The notes beneath the pieces are model-generated. The model ran no database searches. It saw only the letters and a program-made list of their open reading frames with translations, and was not told the DNA's origin. Positions 1-7,061 of a DNA stretch of 64,000 nt are shown here, piece after piece. Position 1 is the stretch's first letter, and every line of letters starts with the position of its first letter. Source of the stretch: VFKU01 sp964620045. GTDB taxonomy: Bacteria > Hydrogenedentota > Hydrogenedentia > Hydrogenedentales > GCA-2746185. Position numbers and translations under genes: made by a program. The stretch lies in the NCBI GenBank assembly GCA_964620045.1, contig CAZUJL010000001.1:434001-498000 (forward strand), in the 5' to 3' direction.

Positions 1-361
1 ACTCCACGCCGCCCGCGACCACCAGATGCTCCCAGCCGGAGCGCACTTTCATCGCGGCCGTGTTGCAGGCTTCCAGGCCCGACGCGCAGAACCGGTTCGA
101 CTGCACGCCGGGTACATCGACGTCCCACTGCGCATAGAGCGCCGCCGTCCGCGCGATGTCCGCACCCTGATCGTTCACGGGCGTCACACAACCAAGCACG
201 ATATCGTCCACCTGCGACGTATCGAGTTTGTTGCGTTCCTTCATCGCCACGAGAAGCTGGCGCAGCAGCTCAATCGGCGTCGTGTTGTGCAGCGAACCGT
301 TGGCTTTGCCGCGCCCACGCGGCGTGCGGATGGCGTCGAAAACGTAAGCGTCTTGGGACAT
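1..361 (-). CDS. Thiolase / acetyl-CoA C-acyltransferase, N-terminal part (runs off left edge)
   Basis: Reading the minus strand from the ATG at 361 gives about 120 residues beginning MSQDAYVFDAIRTPRGRGK, a typical thiolase start. The nucleophile motif NRFCASGLEA follows near residues 87-96, with the active-site Cys in it. Thiolases cleave 3-ketoacyl-CoA in beta-oxidation or condense acetyl-CoA. The purine-rich AGAGGG lies just upstream of the ATG. The C-terminal half, with the catalytic His and second Cys, is outside the window, so FadA/FadI-type and biosynthetic thiolases cannot be told apart, although the sequence looks more FadA-like. Its promoter carries a palindrome also found before the enoyl-CoA hydratase gene at 15.5 kb, which favours a fatty-acid oxidation role. 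Confidence 0.93.
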   Translation of the reverse strand, partial: MSQDAYVFDAIRTPRGRGKANGSLHNTTPIELLRQLLVAMKERNKLDTSQVDDIVLGCVTPVNDQGADIARTAALYAQWDVDVPGVQSNRFCASGLEACNTAAMKVRSGWEHLVVAGGVE

Positions 362-378
362 GGAAGAACCCTCTGCCG

Positions 379-426
379 TTAGTTTACATGCGAACTAATG
401 ATAGCGCCTTTCGGATCCCTCTGCAA
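379..426 (-). promoter_or_regulatory. Promoter with overlapping palindromic operator for the thiolase gene
   Basis: On the minus strand a -35 TTGCAG (421-426) and -10 TATCAT (398-403) are separated by exactly 17 bp. A 20-bp imperfect palindrome at 379-398 has TTAGTT and AACTAA arms (8 of 10 positions pair) and covers the expected start site. A closely similar sequence overlaps the promoter of the enoyl-CoA hydratase gene (15515-15534). This looks like a repressor operator, for example of a TetR-type acyl-CoA-responsive regulator. The regulator itself is not in the window. Confidence 0.6.
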
Positions 427-525
427 CCGCGCCAATCGAGGCTCACACGGCGTTCGCGCGGGGTGCCGACGGTCCGAAATTTCGTATACTCGCGGCCTTG
501 TCTGGATGTGAGGGTGTGTCGAAGC

Positions 526-1977
526 ATGGAACTGTCCGCGCCGGGAGCTACGCCGGTTAAAAAGCTGAGCGTGCTCATCCCCGTGTACAACGAGGCGATG
601 ACGCTGGAACGGCTGCTGCGGCGCGTGCTGGAAGTAGAGCTGCCGTGCGCGCGCGAGGTCGTCGTGGTGGACGACGGCTCGACGGACGGCAGCCGGGAAA
701 TTCTGGAGCGGTTCGCGCGCGAGCATGCCGAAATCCGCGTGGTCCTGCATGCAGTGAACCAGGGCAAGGGCGCCGCCATCCGCACGGCGATCCAGCACAT
801 GACGGGCGACTGGGCGATCATCCAGGACGCGGACCTGGAGTATGACCCCGGCGAATATCCGAAGTTGCTGAAGCCCGCGATGCTGGGGATTGCGGATGCG
901 GTGTTCGGCTCACGCTTCGCGATGGGCGAGTTCCGCCGCGCGCTTTATTTCTGGCACACCTTTGCGAACAAGATGCTGACGCTGTTCACGAACCTGTTCT
1001 CGGGCCTGAACCTGACGGACATGGAGACGTGCTACAAGCTGATCCGCGCCGACATTTTGAAGATGCTGATCATCCGCAGCTCGGGGTTCGACATCGAGCC
1101 GGAACTATCGATCAAGCTCGCGCGGCTCGGCGCGCGCATTTATGAAGTGCCGATCTCGTACCGCGGCCGCACGTATATGGAAGGCAAGAAAATCCGCGCG
1201 AAGGACGCCGTGTGGGCGTTGTGGGCGCTGGTGCGGTACCGCTTCTTCGACCCGAACTACTGCACCCACGACGGCTTCCTGATCCTGCAAGCGGTGCAAA
1301 AAGCGCCTAAGTTCAATAGGTGGATGTTTGAACAGATCGCGCCGTCGCTGGGCGATGAGGTACTGGAAGCCGGCTGCGGCATCGGCAACCTGACGCAATT
1401 CGTGCTGACGAAAAAGCGGCTGGTGAGTCTCGACATCGATCCGTTTTATGTGGATCGCATCCGCAATGCGTATGGAAACTTAACGAACCTGACGATCCTG
1501 CAGGCGGACATCACGAACAAGCATGACATGCAACGCGCGGCGAAAGCGGGCCAGTTCGACGGCGCGTTTTGCCTGAACGTGGTTGAGCATATCGAGGATC
1601 ACGTCGCCGCGCTGCGGAACTTTTACGACGTGCTGAAGCCCGGCGGACGCGCGGCGATTTTGGTGCCGAACGATCCGCGGCTGTACTCCGGCGTCGACAC
1701 GACCCTCGGCCACTGCCGCCGCTACACGCCGGAGCTGCTGACGAAAACGATGGAAGAAGCGGGATTCCGCGTGGAGAAATGCTGGGGCTTCAACCGCGTC
1801 GGCGGATTCGGCTGGCGTGTGTCGGGAAAAATTTTGCGCAAGAAAACATTGTCGGCGGGCCAGATGCGGATGTTCGAATTGCTGATGCCGCTCGTGCGCG
1901 TGCTGGAGAATACGGGCTTCCACACGCACAACAGCCTGATTGTGGTTGGTCGGAAACCGGCGGACGCTACGACGTAA
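526..1977 (+). CDS. Fused GT2 glycosyltransferase and class I SAM methyltransferase
   Basis: A protein of about 483 residues. The N-terminal half (about 13-240) is a GT-A family 2 domain of the dolichyl-phosphate mannose synthase type: VLIPVYNEA, VVVDDGSTDGS, the metal-binding QDADLEYDP, and SGFDIEPEL further on. From about residue 275 a Rossmann methyltransferase follows, with motif I VLEAGCGIGN and LDIDPFYV. The two activities probably act on the same polyprenyl-linked or surface glycan, which is inference. The ATG at 526 was chosen because the GT2 fold begins just after it; the reading frame stays open upstream to about 388 but that part is unlike the family. The 3' end overlaps the convergent gene at 1967 by 11 bp. 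Confidence 0.85.
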   Translation: MELSAPGATPVKKLSVLIPVYNEAMTLERLLRRVLEVELPCAREVVVVDDGSTDGSREILERFAREHAEIRVVLHAVNQGKGAAIRTAIQHMTGDWAIIQDADLEYDPGEYPKLLKPAMLGIADAVFGSRFAMGEFRRALYFWHTFANKMLTLFTNLFSGLNLTDMETCYKLIRADILKMLIIRSSGFDIEPELSIKLARLGARIYEVPISYRGRTYMEGKKIRAKDAVWALWALVRYRFFDPNYCTHDGFLILQAVQKAPKFNRWMFEQIAPSLGDEVLEAGCGIGNLTQFVLTKKRLVSLDIDPFYVDRIRNAYGNLTNLTILQADITNKHDMQRAAKAGQFDGAFCLNVVEHIEDHVAALRNFYDVLKPGGRAAILVPNDPRLYSGVDTTLGHCRRYTPELLTKTMEEAGFRVEKCWGFNRVGGFGWRVSGKILRKKTLSAGQMRMFELLMPLVRVLENTGFHTHNSLIVVGRKPADATT

Positions 1978-2827
1978 CCGCCGCGGGTTTGAGGTCCTTC
2001 ACGATCGCCGCGAGCCGTCGGCCGTATTCGATGTAGGAATCATAGAGCTGGCCGGCGTTGTCGGCGGCCTTGCCAGTGTGGATGATCGCGGCGAGGTGCG
2101 GCTCGATGGAGACGCCGCCGGTGTAACCGCGCTGGCGGAGATCGGCGAGCACTTCGCGCACACAACCGTCGCCTTCGCCGGGATAGCAATACTGGATGGT
2201 GCCGTTGACGCTGCGGCCGTCCTTGATGTGGACGTAGACGATGTCCGCCCGGACGCGCTGGTAATACTCCCACGCGTCCTGGTGGTAATCGACGGGATTG
2301 CCGGTGTCGAACACGAGTTTGAGCGCGGGACTGGCGACTTCGCCGAGCAGGATGACGCTGTTTTCCGCGCTGAGGCCGCCCCAGCCGGAGCAGTTCTCGT
2401 GCACGAGCGTGACGCCGCCGTCCTCGGCCATTTTCGCGAGATACGCCATGCGCGCGATCGATTCGCGGCGCCACTCGCGCTCGGCGATTGGTTCGTCGGG
2501 ATTGTTCGGATAACTCATGACACGGATGAAGGGTACCTTCAGCCGTTTCATGCGCGGGATCGCGCGCTTGAGGTCGTCGCGATCGATATCCACATCGCAC
2601 GTGATCGGGCGCGCCCAGTTGGCAATCGCGCTGCCGAAGCAGGAGACCTGCAGGCCGGATTCGTCGAGTGTGCCGGCCATGCGGGCAAAGGCGTTGTCAT
2701 CGAGCTGCGTAACGTTCGTGCCGTCGACCATGCGCAGCTCGAGGTGTTTCCAGCCGAGCTCGCGGTTCGCACGGATTTGGGTCTGAATGTCTTTGCCGGC
2801 TTCGTCGCCAATACCGCTGAGAAACAT
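1967..2827 (-). CDS. Sugar phosphate isomerase/epimerase family (xylose isomerase-like TIM barrel)
   Basis: A protein of 286 residues with the AP-endonuclease-2/xylose-isomerase TIM barrel. Likely metal ligands sit in VHENCSG, LVFDTGNP, VYVHIKDG and VSIEPH at the ends of successive strands, the pattern of this family (Glu, Asp, His, Glu). Members isomerise or epimerise free or keto sugars, and some act on 3-keto-glucosides or inosose. No signal peptide is seen, so it is cytoplasmic. A second family member lies at 4610-5422 beside a Gfo/Idh/MocA dehydrogenase, suggesting a shared keto-sugar pathway. The exact substrate cannot be read from the sequence. Confidence 0.85.
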   Translation of the reverse strand: MFLSGIGDEAGKDIQTQIRANRELGWKHLELRMVDGTNVTQLDDNAFARMAGTLDESGLQVSCFGSAIANWARPITCDVDIDRDDLKRAIPRMKRLKVPFIRVMSYPNNPDEPIAEREWRRESIARMAYLAKMAEDGGVTLVHENCSGWGGLSAENSVILLGEVASPALKLVFDTGNPVDYHQDAWEYYQRVRADIVYVHIKDGRSVNGTIQYCYPGEGDGCVREVLADLRQRGYTGGVSIEPHLAAIIHTGKAADNAGQLYDSYIEYGRRLAAIVKDLKPAAVTS

Positions 2828-2850
2828 GGTTTGAATCCTGTCGATTGCGC

Positions 2851-2885
2851 ATTAGGACCTATAAGACGAATAGGACCTATGGACT
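2851..2885. repeat. Short degenerate tandem repeat of the 'taggacctat' type
   Basis: The stretch contains units such as attaggacct, ataagacgaa and taggacctat. The same type of unit recurs at 45655-45687 and, more weakly, at 54868-54885. All three lie between genes. It looks like a dispersed intergenic repeat family; its function is unknown. Confidence 0.5.
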
Positions 2886-2930
2886 GATTTGCAAATTATA
2901 ACGATGCTACGCGGCCCGATAGAAATGAGA

Positions 2931-2958
2931 AACCCCGGCGTCTCGCGACGCCGGGGTT
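2931..2958 (-). terminator. Hairpin terminator after the cold-shock gene
   Basis: A perfect 12-bp stem (2931-2942 with 2947-2958) closes a 4-nt loop. It sits about 25 bp beyond the stop codon of the minus-strand cold-shock gene. The minus strand continues with a T-containing stretch, not a clean T run, so termination is likely but not certain. Confidence 0.65.
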
Positions 2959-2983
2959 AAGCCTCGAATTGAAGATCCGGATC

Positions 2984-3187
2984 TTACATCGGACGGACGT
3001 TGGCCGCCTCGGGACCCTTGCGGCCTTGCCGCTCCTCGTATTCGACGCGCTGGTTGTCCTGAAGGCTGCGGTAGCCCTCACCGACGATGTTGGAGAAGTG
3101 GACGAACAGGTCTTTGCCGCCGCCGTCCGGCGTGATGAACCCATAGCCCTTCTCACTGTTGAACCATTTCACGGTACCGATCGCCAC
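2984..3187 (-). CDS. Cold shock domain protein (CspA family)
   Basis: A 67-residue single cold-shock domain, the usual length. RNP1 (KGYGFI) and RNP2 (DLFVHF) are intact, and the start MAIGTVKWFNSEKGYG is diagnostic. These proteins bind single-stranded RNA and DNA and melt mRNA structure during cold or growth transitions. The ATG is preceded by GGAGAAGG. A promoter candidate about 115-140 bp upstream implies a 5' UTR of roughly 110 nt, in keeping with the long structured leaders of csp genes. The gene is monocistronic, ending in a hairpin. Confidence 0.95.
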   Translation of the reverse strand: MAIGTVKWFNSEKGYGFITPDGGGKDLFVHFSNIVGEGYRSLQDNQRVEYEERQGRKGPEAANVRPM

Positions 3188-3301
3188 TTGCCTTCTCCTT
3201 CACTCTCATCGCCCGATGAACGGGCCCGACTTGTCCCCAATAGCAACAGTGAGACCGGGGCCACGGGGACACTCCCAGACCCGGCCTAATAGCGCAATTG
3301 C

Positions 3302-3330
3302 AGTTTAACGGAAAGATTGACAATTAGCAA
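3302..3330 (-). promoter_or_regulatory. Candidate sigma70 promoter for the cold-shock gene
   Basis: The minus strand has TTGCTA (3325-3330) and TAAACT (3302-3307) with a 17-bp spacer, in a locally AT-rich stretch. Transcription from here would give a long 5' UTR to the cold-shock gene at 3187. Confidence 0.45.
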
Positions 3331-3411
3331 CGGCTTTTTCACTTGCAGCATCCCTAGGACAAGTAGCGGAAACCAGCCTTTTATTCCATTATTTCGAGGG
3401 GCGAAGGATGT

Positions 3412-4542
3412 CTATAGCTCGACCGAAACGAGTTGTTCGACGGCTTTTCGGCTGACACTGTCAGGCGTTATCCGGGCGGCAAAATTGCGGAACGCGCAAC
3501 CTAGCGCGGACTCCCATTGCGCGACCACGCCGATGCGGCGCGAGCGGGTTTGGATGCTGTCGACCCGTTTCCGGCGGCGCTTTTCGTAGCGCGCGAAGGC
3601 GGCGGGGATGTCGGGCGATTTGCTGAGTTCATCGGCGAGAACGTAGGCATCCTCGATCGCCATTGCGGCGCCCTGGCCCATGTTTGGCGTCATCGCGTGG
3701 GCGGCGTCGCCCAGCAACGCCACGCGGCCCTTCACCCAGCGGTCGATGTAAATTTCTTCGAGATCGTTCCAGATGAGTTGGTCGGTGGACTTGAGCGACG
3801 CGAGCATCTCGGGCGCGGGGCCGCCGAATCCGGCGAACAGTTGCTTGAAGTCGTCGAGCGCGATGTTGCGCTTGGTGGGATCGTTCTGCGGCGCGTTGAG
3901 CGTGCCGAAGCAGTACACCTTGTCGCCGCCGAGCGGCACGACGCCGAAGCGACGGCCTCTCCCCCACATTTCCCAAGTGTCGGCATTTTTGAATTCGCCG
4001 CGCGCGACGAAGCGCCAGCAGGTGTAGCCGGAGTATTGCAGCGGCGATTCGCCGAAGGTGAGCCAGCGGACAACGGAGCGGATGCCGTCGGCGCCAATCA
4101 CGGCGTCGTAGTCGTGCATGGTGCCGTCGCTGAGTTGCACGGACACGCGCGCGTCGTTTTGTTCAATCGCTTTCACGGTGGTGTTGAGCCGAATGCTGGC
4201 AGGATCGACGCCGGTGAGAAGGCCGTCGTGCAACGAGGCGCGGTGCAACGCGATCGCGCGACCCACGTCGTTCGGCAGGGTAGCGAAATCGAGCGAGGAG
4301 AGATTTTCGCCGCGCGCGTCGGTGATGCGGGCAACACCGACCTCGATGCCGCGGCGCGCGACGGAACTGCCGACGCCGATGCGGCCGAGCACCTTCATCG
4401 CGTTCAGCCCGAGCACGATGCCCGCGCCGATCGGCATCCACGCGGCCGCGCGCTCGACGAGGTCGGCCTGAATGTTCCGAACTTTCAACGCAGCGGCCAG
4501 CGTCAATCCGCCAATGCCACCGCCGACGATTAAAATGCGCAC
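3412..4542 (-). CDS. FAD-dependent monooxygenase (salicylate hydroxylase / UbiH-like)
   Basis: A 376-residue group A flavoprotein hydroxylase. The N-terminal GGGIGGL dinucleotide-binding motif is at residues 7-13. The DG motif is VIGADGIRS, and the GD motif GDAAHAMTPNMGQGA near residue 285 binds the FAD ribityl chain. The C-terminus is basic. The family uses NAD(P)H and O2 to hydroxylate aromatic or quinone substrates; the substrate here is unknown. It is the last gene of a minus-strand run with the sugar genes at 4610-6930 but is separated by 67 bp, so co-transcription is possible and not proven. Confidence 0.85.
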   Translation of the reverse strand: MRILIVGGGIGGLTLAAALKVRNIQADLVERAAAWMPIGAGIVLGLNAMKVLGRIGVGSSVARRGIEVGVARITDARGENLSSLDFATLPNDVGRAIALHRASLHDGLLTGVDPASIRLNTTVKAIEQNDARVSVQLSDGTMHDYDAVIGADGIRSVVRWLTFGESPLQYSGYTCWRFVARGEFKNADTWEMWGRGRRFGVVPLGGDKVYCFGTLNAPQNDPTKRNIALDDFKQLFAGFGGPAPEMLASLKSTDQLIWNDLEEIYIDRWVKGRVALLGDAAHAMTPNMGQGAAMAIEDAYVLADELSKSPDIPAAFARYEKRRRKRVDSIQTRSRRIGVVAQWESALGCAFRNFAARITPDSVSRKAVEQLVSVEL

Positions 4543-4609
4543 GCAACCCCCTCAACTGTCGTGGAAGTCGCAAATCGTACTGCGGGCGCGGGCGCGCGAG
4601 CAAGCGCGG

Positions 4610-5422
4610 TCAGACAAACCGTTTCAGGTACTCGTAGCTGCGGCCGGCGATGCCGGTCGGGCCCATGTCGAAATCGAAGACTTCGATGGAGACGTAGTCC
4701 TGAAAGTGGATGTCTTTGAGGGCCTGGATGATGGGCGCGAAGTCGACGGCGCCGAAGCCGGGGCCTTTCAGGTTTTCGTCGTTGGCGTGGTAGTGGCGGA
4801 GGTACTTCGCGTACTTCTTGATCGTGTCCGCGCGCGAGGCCGGTTCCTGCGCCATGGCTTTTGTGTCGAGAATAAGCTGGAAGTTTGGATGGTTGACGGC
4901 GTCGATCAGCTCGGCCGTCTGCGCGGCGTTGCTGCAGAAGTCGGTCTCGGCCGGCGAGAGCTGCTCCATGCACAGGGTGACGCCACGGGCTTCGAGCGTG
5001 GGTAGCGCCTTCTCGAAGACTTCGCGCGCGTGGTCGAAGGCCTTGCAATATGGCATACCCTCTTCCAGATTGCGCTGCTTGGGCGAGCCGAAGATCATGC
5101 GCGTGCCGCCGAGGTCGCCGCAGCAGTTAATCAGATCGATCACATATTGCGCGGTGCGTGCGCGGATGGTGTCGTCGGACGTGGTGAGATGCACGCCCTG
5201 CGGGCCGACGAGCAGCCAGTGCAGGCCGATGATCTCGAGATTGTTCTCGTCGGCAACGCGGCGGATCTCGGCGCGTTTTTCCGACGTGATCTCGTTCACG
5301 TCGTTCGCAAAGGTGAACGGGGCGATCTCGATGCCGTTGTATCCGACATCGGCGACGTAGTCACACGTGCGCTGCCAGTCGTTCCAGTCCTTGAAGATTT
5401 CGTTGCAAATGCCGAGCTTCAT
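4610..5422 (-). CDS. Sugar phosphate isomerase/epimerase family (TIM barrel)
   Basis: A 270-residue TIM barrel opening MKLGICNEIFKDW, of the xylose-isomerase-like family and usual length. Acidic and histidine ligands appear in LCMEQLSP, LILDTKAMA, LRHYHANDE and VSIEVFDF. The gene overlaps the upstream GyrI-like gene by 4 bp (ATGA), so the two are translationally coupled. They follow a Gfo/Idh/MocA dehydrogenase, and this combination recurs in pathways that oxidise and isomerise sugars or inositols. The specific sugar is unknown. Confidence 0.85.
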   Translation of the reverse strand: MKLGICNEIFKDWNDWQRTCDYVADVGYNGIEIAPFTFANDVNEITSEKRAEIRRVADENNLEIIGLHWLLVGPQGVHLTTSDDTIRARTAQYVIDLINCCGDLGGTRMIFGSPKQRNLEEGMPYCKAFDHAREVFEKALPTLEARGVTLCMEQLSPAETDFCSNAAQTAELIDAVNHPNFQLILDTKAMAQEPASRADTIKKYAKYLRHYHANDENLKGPGFGAVDFAPIIQALKDIHFQDYVSIEVFDFDMGPTGIAGRSYEYLKRFV

Positions 5423-5868
5423 TGCACCTTTTCCACGAGATAGTAGATATCGGTTCTTAGTTTAGCCGGATCGTCGTTCCAATGGCCGTAGAGTTCCCAG
5501 AACGGCCCGGTGGGTCTGAGCTTGTTCGCCTTCATCCACGCGTGGATCGCGTCGTAGGTGCGGCCCAGTTCGGCATAGGAGCCCCAGTGCACGGCGTGGG
5601 CGGCCTGGCCCGCGGGCGATTGCGTGCGGAAGAGACCGGCGGGCGGATCGTATTCGCCGGGGAATTGCACGCCGATCTCCATCTTCTTGGGGCCTTCGAG
5701 ATACACGACGACGTTGAAGCCGAACTTGAGCTCCGGCTTGCTCTTGATGAATTTCCAGACCGGGTCGAGGCCGGCGCGAATGGCATTCGGGATTTCCTCG
5801 CGGCGCACGCTCGCGCGTGTGGCCACCATCGGAACCGCGTCGACTGTCACCAAATCGCATTCAGCCAT
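5419..5868 (-). CDS. GyrI-like / AraC effector-binding domain protein, stand-alone
   Basis: A 149-residue protein consisting only of a GyrI-like small-molecule-binding (SOUL/BacR-type) fold. The features are a start of the type CDLVTVDAVPMVATR, an internal FNVVVYLEG strand pair, and HWGSYAELGRTYDAIHAWM followed by GPFWELYGHW, the usual family ending. There is no DNA-binding domain. It may bind a hydrophobic or cyclic ligand, or hydrolyse one as some members do. It lies 12 bp after the Gfo/Idh gene and overlaps the isomerase gene, so it belongs to the sugar operon; its role there is unclear. Confidence 0.75.
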   Translation of the reverse strand: MAECDLVTVDAVPMVATRASVRREEIPNAIRAGLDPVWKFIKSKPELKFGFNVVVYLEGPKKMEIGVQFPGEYDPPAGLFRTQSPAGQAAHAVHWGSYAELGRTYDAIHAWMKANKLRPTGPFWELYGHWNDDPAKLRTDIYYLVEKVQ

Positions 5869-5880
5869 GGCGCCCTCTTG

Positions 5881-6930
5881 TCACTTCACCGCGACGACCT
5901 TGCCGGACTTCGCGCTTTTGTAAATCGCCTCGAGCAGCGCGATCGCCTTGCGGCCTTCACGTCCGCCGATCGCGGGCGGTTTCTTGGTGCGGATCGCGCG
6001 GACAAAATCCTCGATCTGTCGGCGGTGGCCTTCGATCTTGAGGCCCTTGAGCGGATCGCCGGCTCCCGTGCCGAGCTCGGACTCGCCTTTCATCGCCGCC
6101 TGGATTTTTTTGTCCTCGGCGCGCTTTTTGACGAAATCCCAGAACACGAGCTTGCCGTCTTCGATCACGGCGCTGCCCTGCGTGCCGTGCACCTCGACGC
6201 GGGCGGGATGGCCCGGATAAATGGCCGTGCTGCCTTCGATGACGCCGTGCGCGCCGTTCTCGAATTCGAGCATCACGGTGGCAAGGTCTTCGACTTCGAT
6301 ACGCTCGTGCGCGACGGTGGCCGTGCGCGCGTAGACCGTTTTCACGGGGCCCATGAACCACTGCAGCAGGTCGATCTGGTGGATACCCTGGTTCATCAGC
6401 GCGCCGCCGCCGTCGAGTTTCCACGTGCCGCGCCACGCGCCGGAGTCGTAATACGCCTGCGAGCGGAACCACTTGATGTACGCGTCGCCGAGGACGAGTT
6501 TGCCGAAGCGGCCCTGATCGAGCGCCTTGCGCACGTGCTGCGCGGCGTCGGCAAAGCGGTATTGAAAGATGCAGCCGAGCAGTACACCGGCTTTGTCGCA
6601 GGCTTTCAGGATGCGGTCCACGCGCGCGGTCGTAATTTCGAGCGGCTTCTCGGACATGATGTGCTTGCCCGCGCGCGCGACGGTCTCCGCGAGATCCGCG
6701 CGCAGGCCGCTGGGCACGCAGAGCGACACGGCTTGCAAACCGGGGTGCTTCAGCATTTCGTCGAGATCGGCGTAGGGCGTGCCGCCGTACTGCTTGGCGA
6801 AGTCGCGCACGCTGTCTTCGCGCCGGTCGCATACGGCCACGAGCCGCGCGCCCTTCACCGCGTTCACGGCCTGCGCGTGCACGGGGCCGATGTTGCCGAG
6901 ACCGACGATGCCGTAACCAACTTCTTTCAT
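5881..6930 (-). CDS. Gfo/Idh/MocA family oxidoreductase (cytoplasmic)
   Basis: A 349-residue NAD(P)-dependent sugar dehydrogenase. The Rossmann motif GIVGLGNIGPVHA is at the N-terminus, the signature EKPLEI near residue 95, and GGALMNQGIHQIDLLQW carries the conserved His/Asp of the substrate site. No Tat or Sec signal is present, unlike the paralogue at 8958. Such enzymes oxidise a sugar hydroxyl, often to the 3-keto form. It is the first gene of a minus-strand operon with the GyrI-like and isomerase genes, and is divergent from the SSS symporter at 7062, which may import its substrate. Confidence 0.9.
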   Translation of the reverse strand: MKEVGYGIVGLGNIGPVHAQAVNAVKGARLVAVCDRREDSVRDFAKQYGGTPYADLDEMLKHPGLQAVSLCVPSGLRADLAETVARAGKHIMSEKPLEITTARVDRILKACDKAGVLLGCIFQYRFADAAQHVRKALDQGRFGKLVLGDAYIKWFRSQAYYDSGAWRGTWKLDGGGALMNQGIHQIDLLQWFMGPVKTVYARTATVAHERIEVEDLATVMLEFENGAHGVIEGSTAIYPGHPARVEVHGTQGSAVIEDGKLVFWDFVKKRAEDKKIQAAMKGESELGTGAGDPLKGLKIEGHRRQIEDFVRAIRTKKPPAIGGREGRKAIALLEAIYKSAKSGKVVAVK

Positions 6931-6954
6931 GCGATGCTCCTGTTTTCGCCGTGG

Positions 6955-6963
6955 ATTGTAGCA
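6955..6963 (-). promoter_or_regulatory. Candidate extended -10 promoter for the Gfo/Idh operon
   Basis: The minus strand reads TGCTACAAT, an extended -10 element, 25-33 bp upstream of the start codon at 6930. No good -35 box is seen. On the plus strand TTGCTT (7001-7006) and TGTTAC (7025-7030), spaced 18 bp, could serve the divergent symporter gene. Confidence 0.4.
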
Positions 6964-7061
6964 AACGCTGAGCGGCCGCGCGGGAGTGCAGCCCGCCCGA
7001 TTGCTTGCCCGTACGGCGCTCGCCTGTTACCATGCGGCGTTTCACGGGAGGCGGGGCGCGC

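Noticed and set aside
3317..3589. 90-codon plus-strand frame near the end of the monooxygenase gene
   Set aside because: It overlaps the true gene's 3' part antisense and has no recognisable content.
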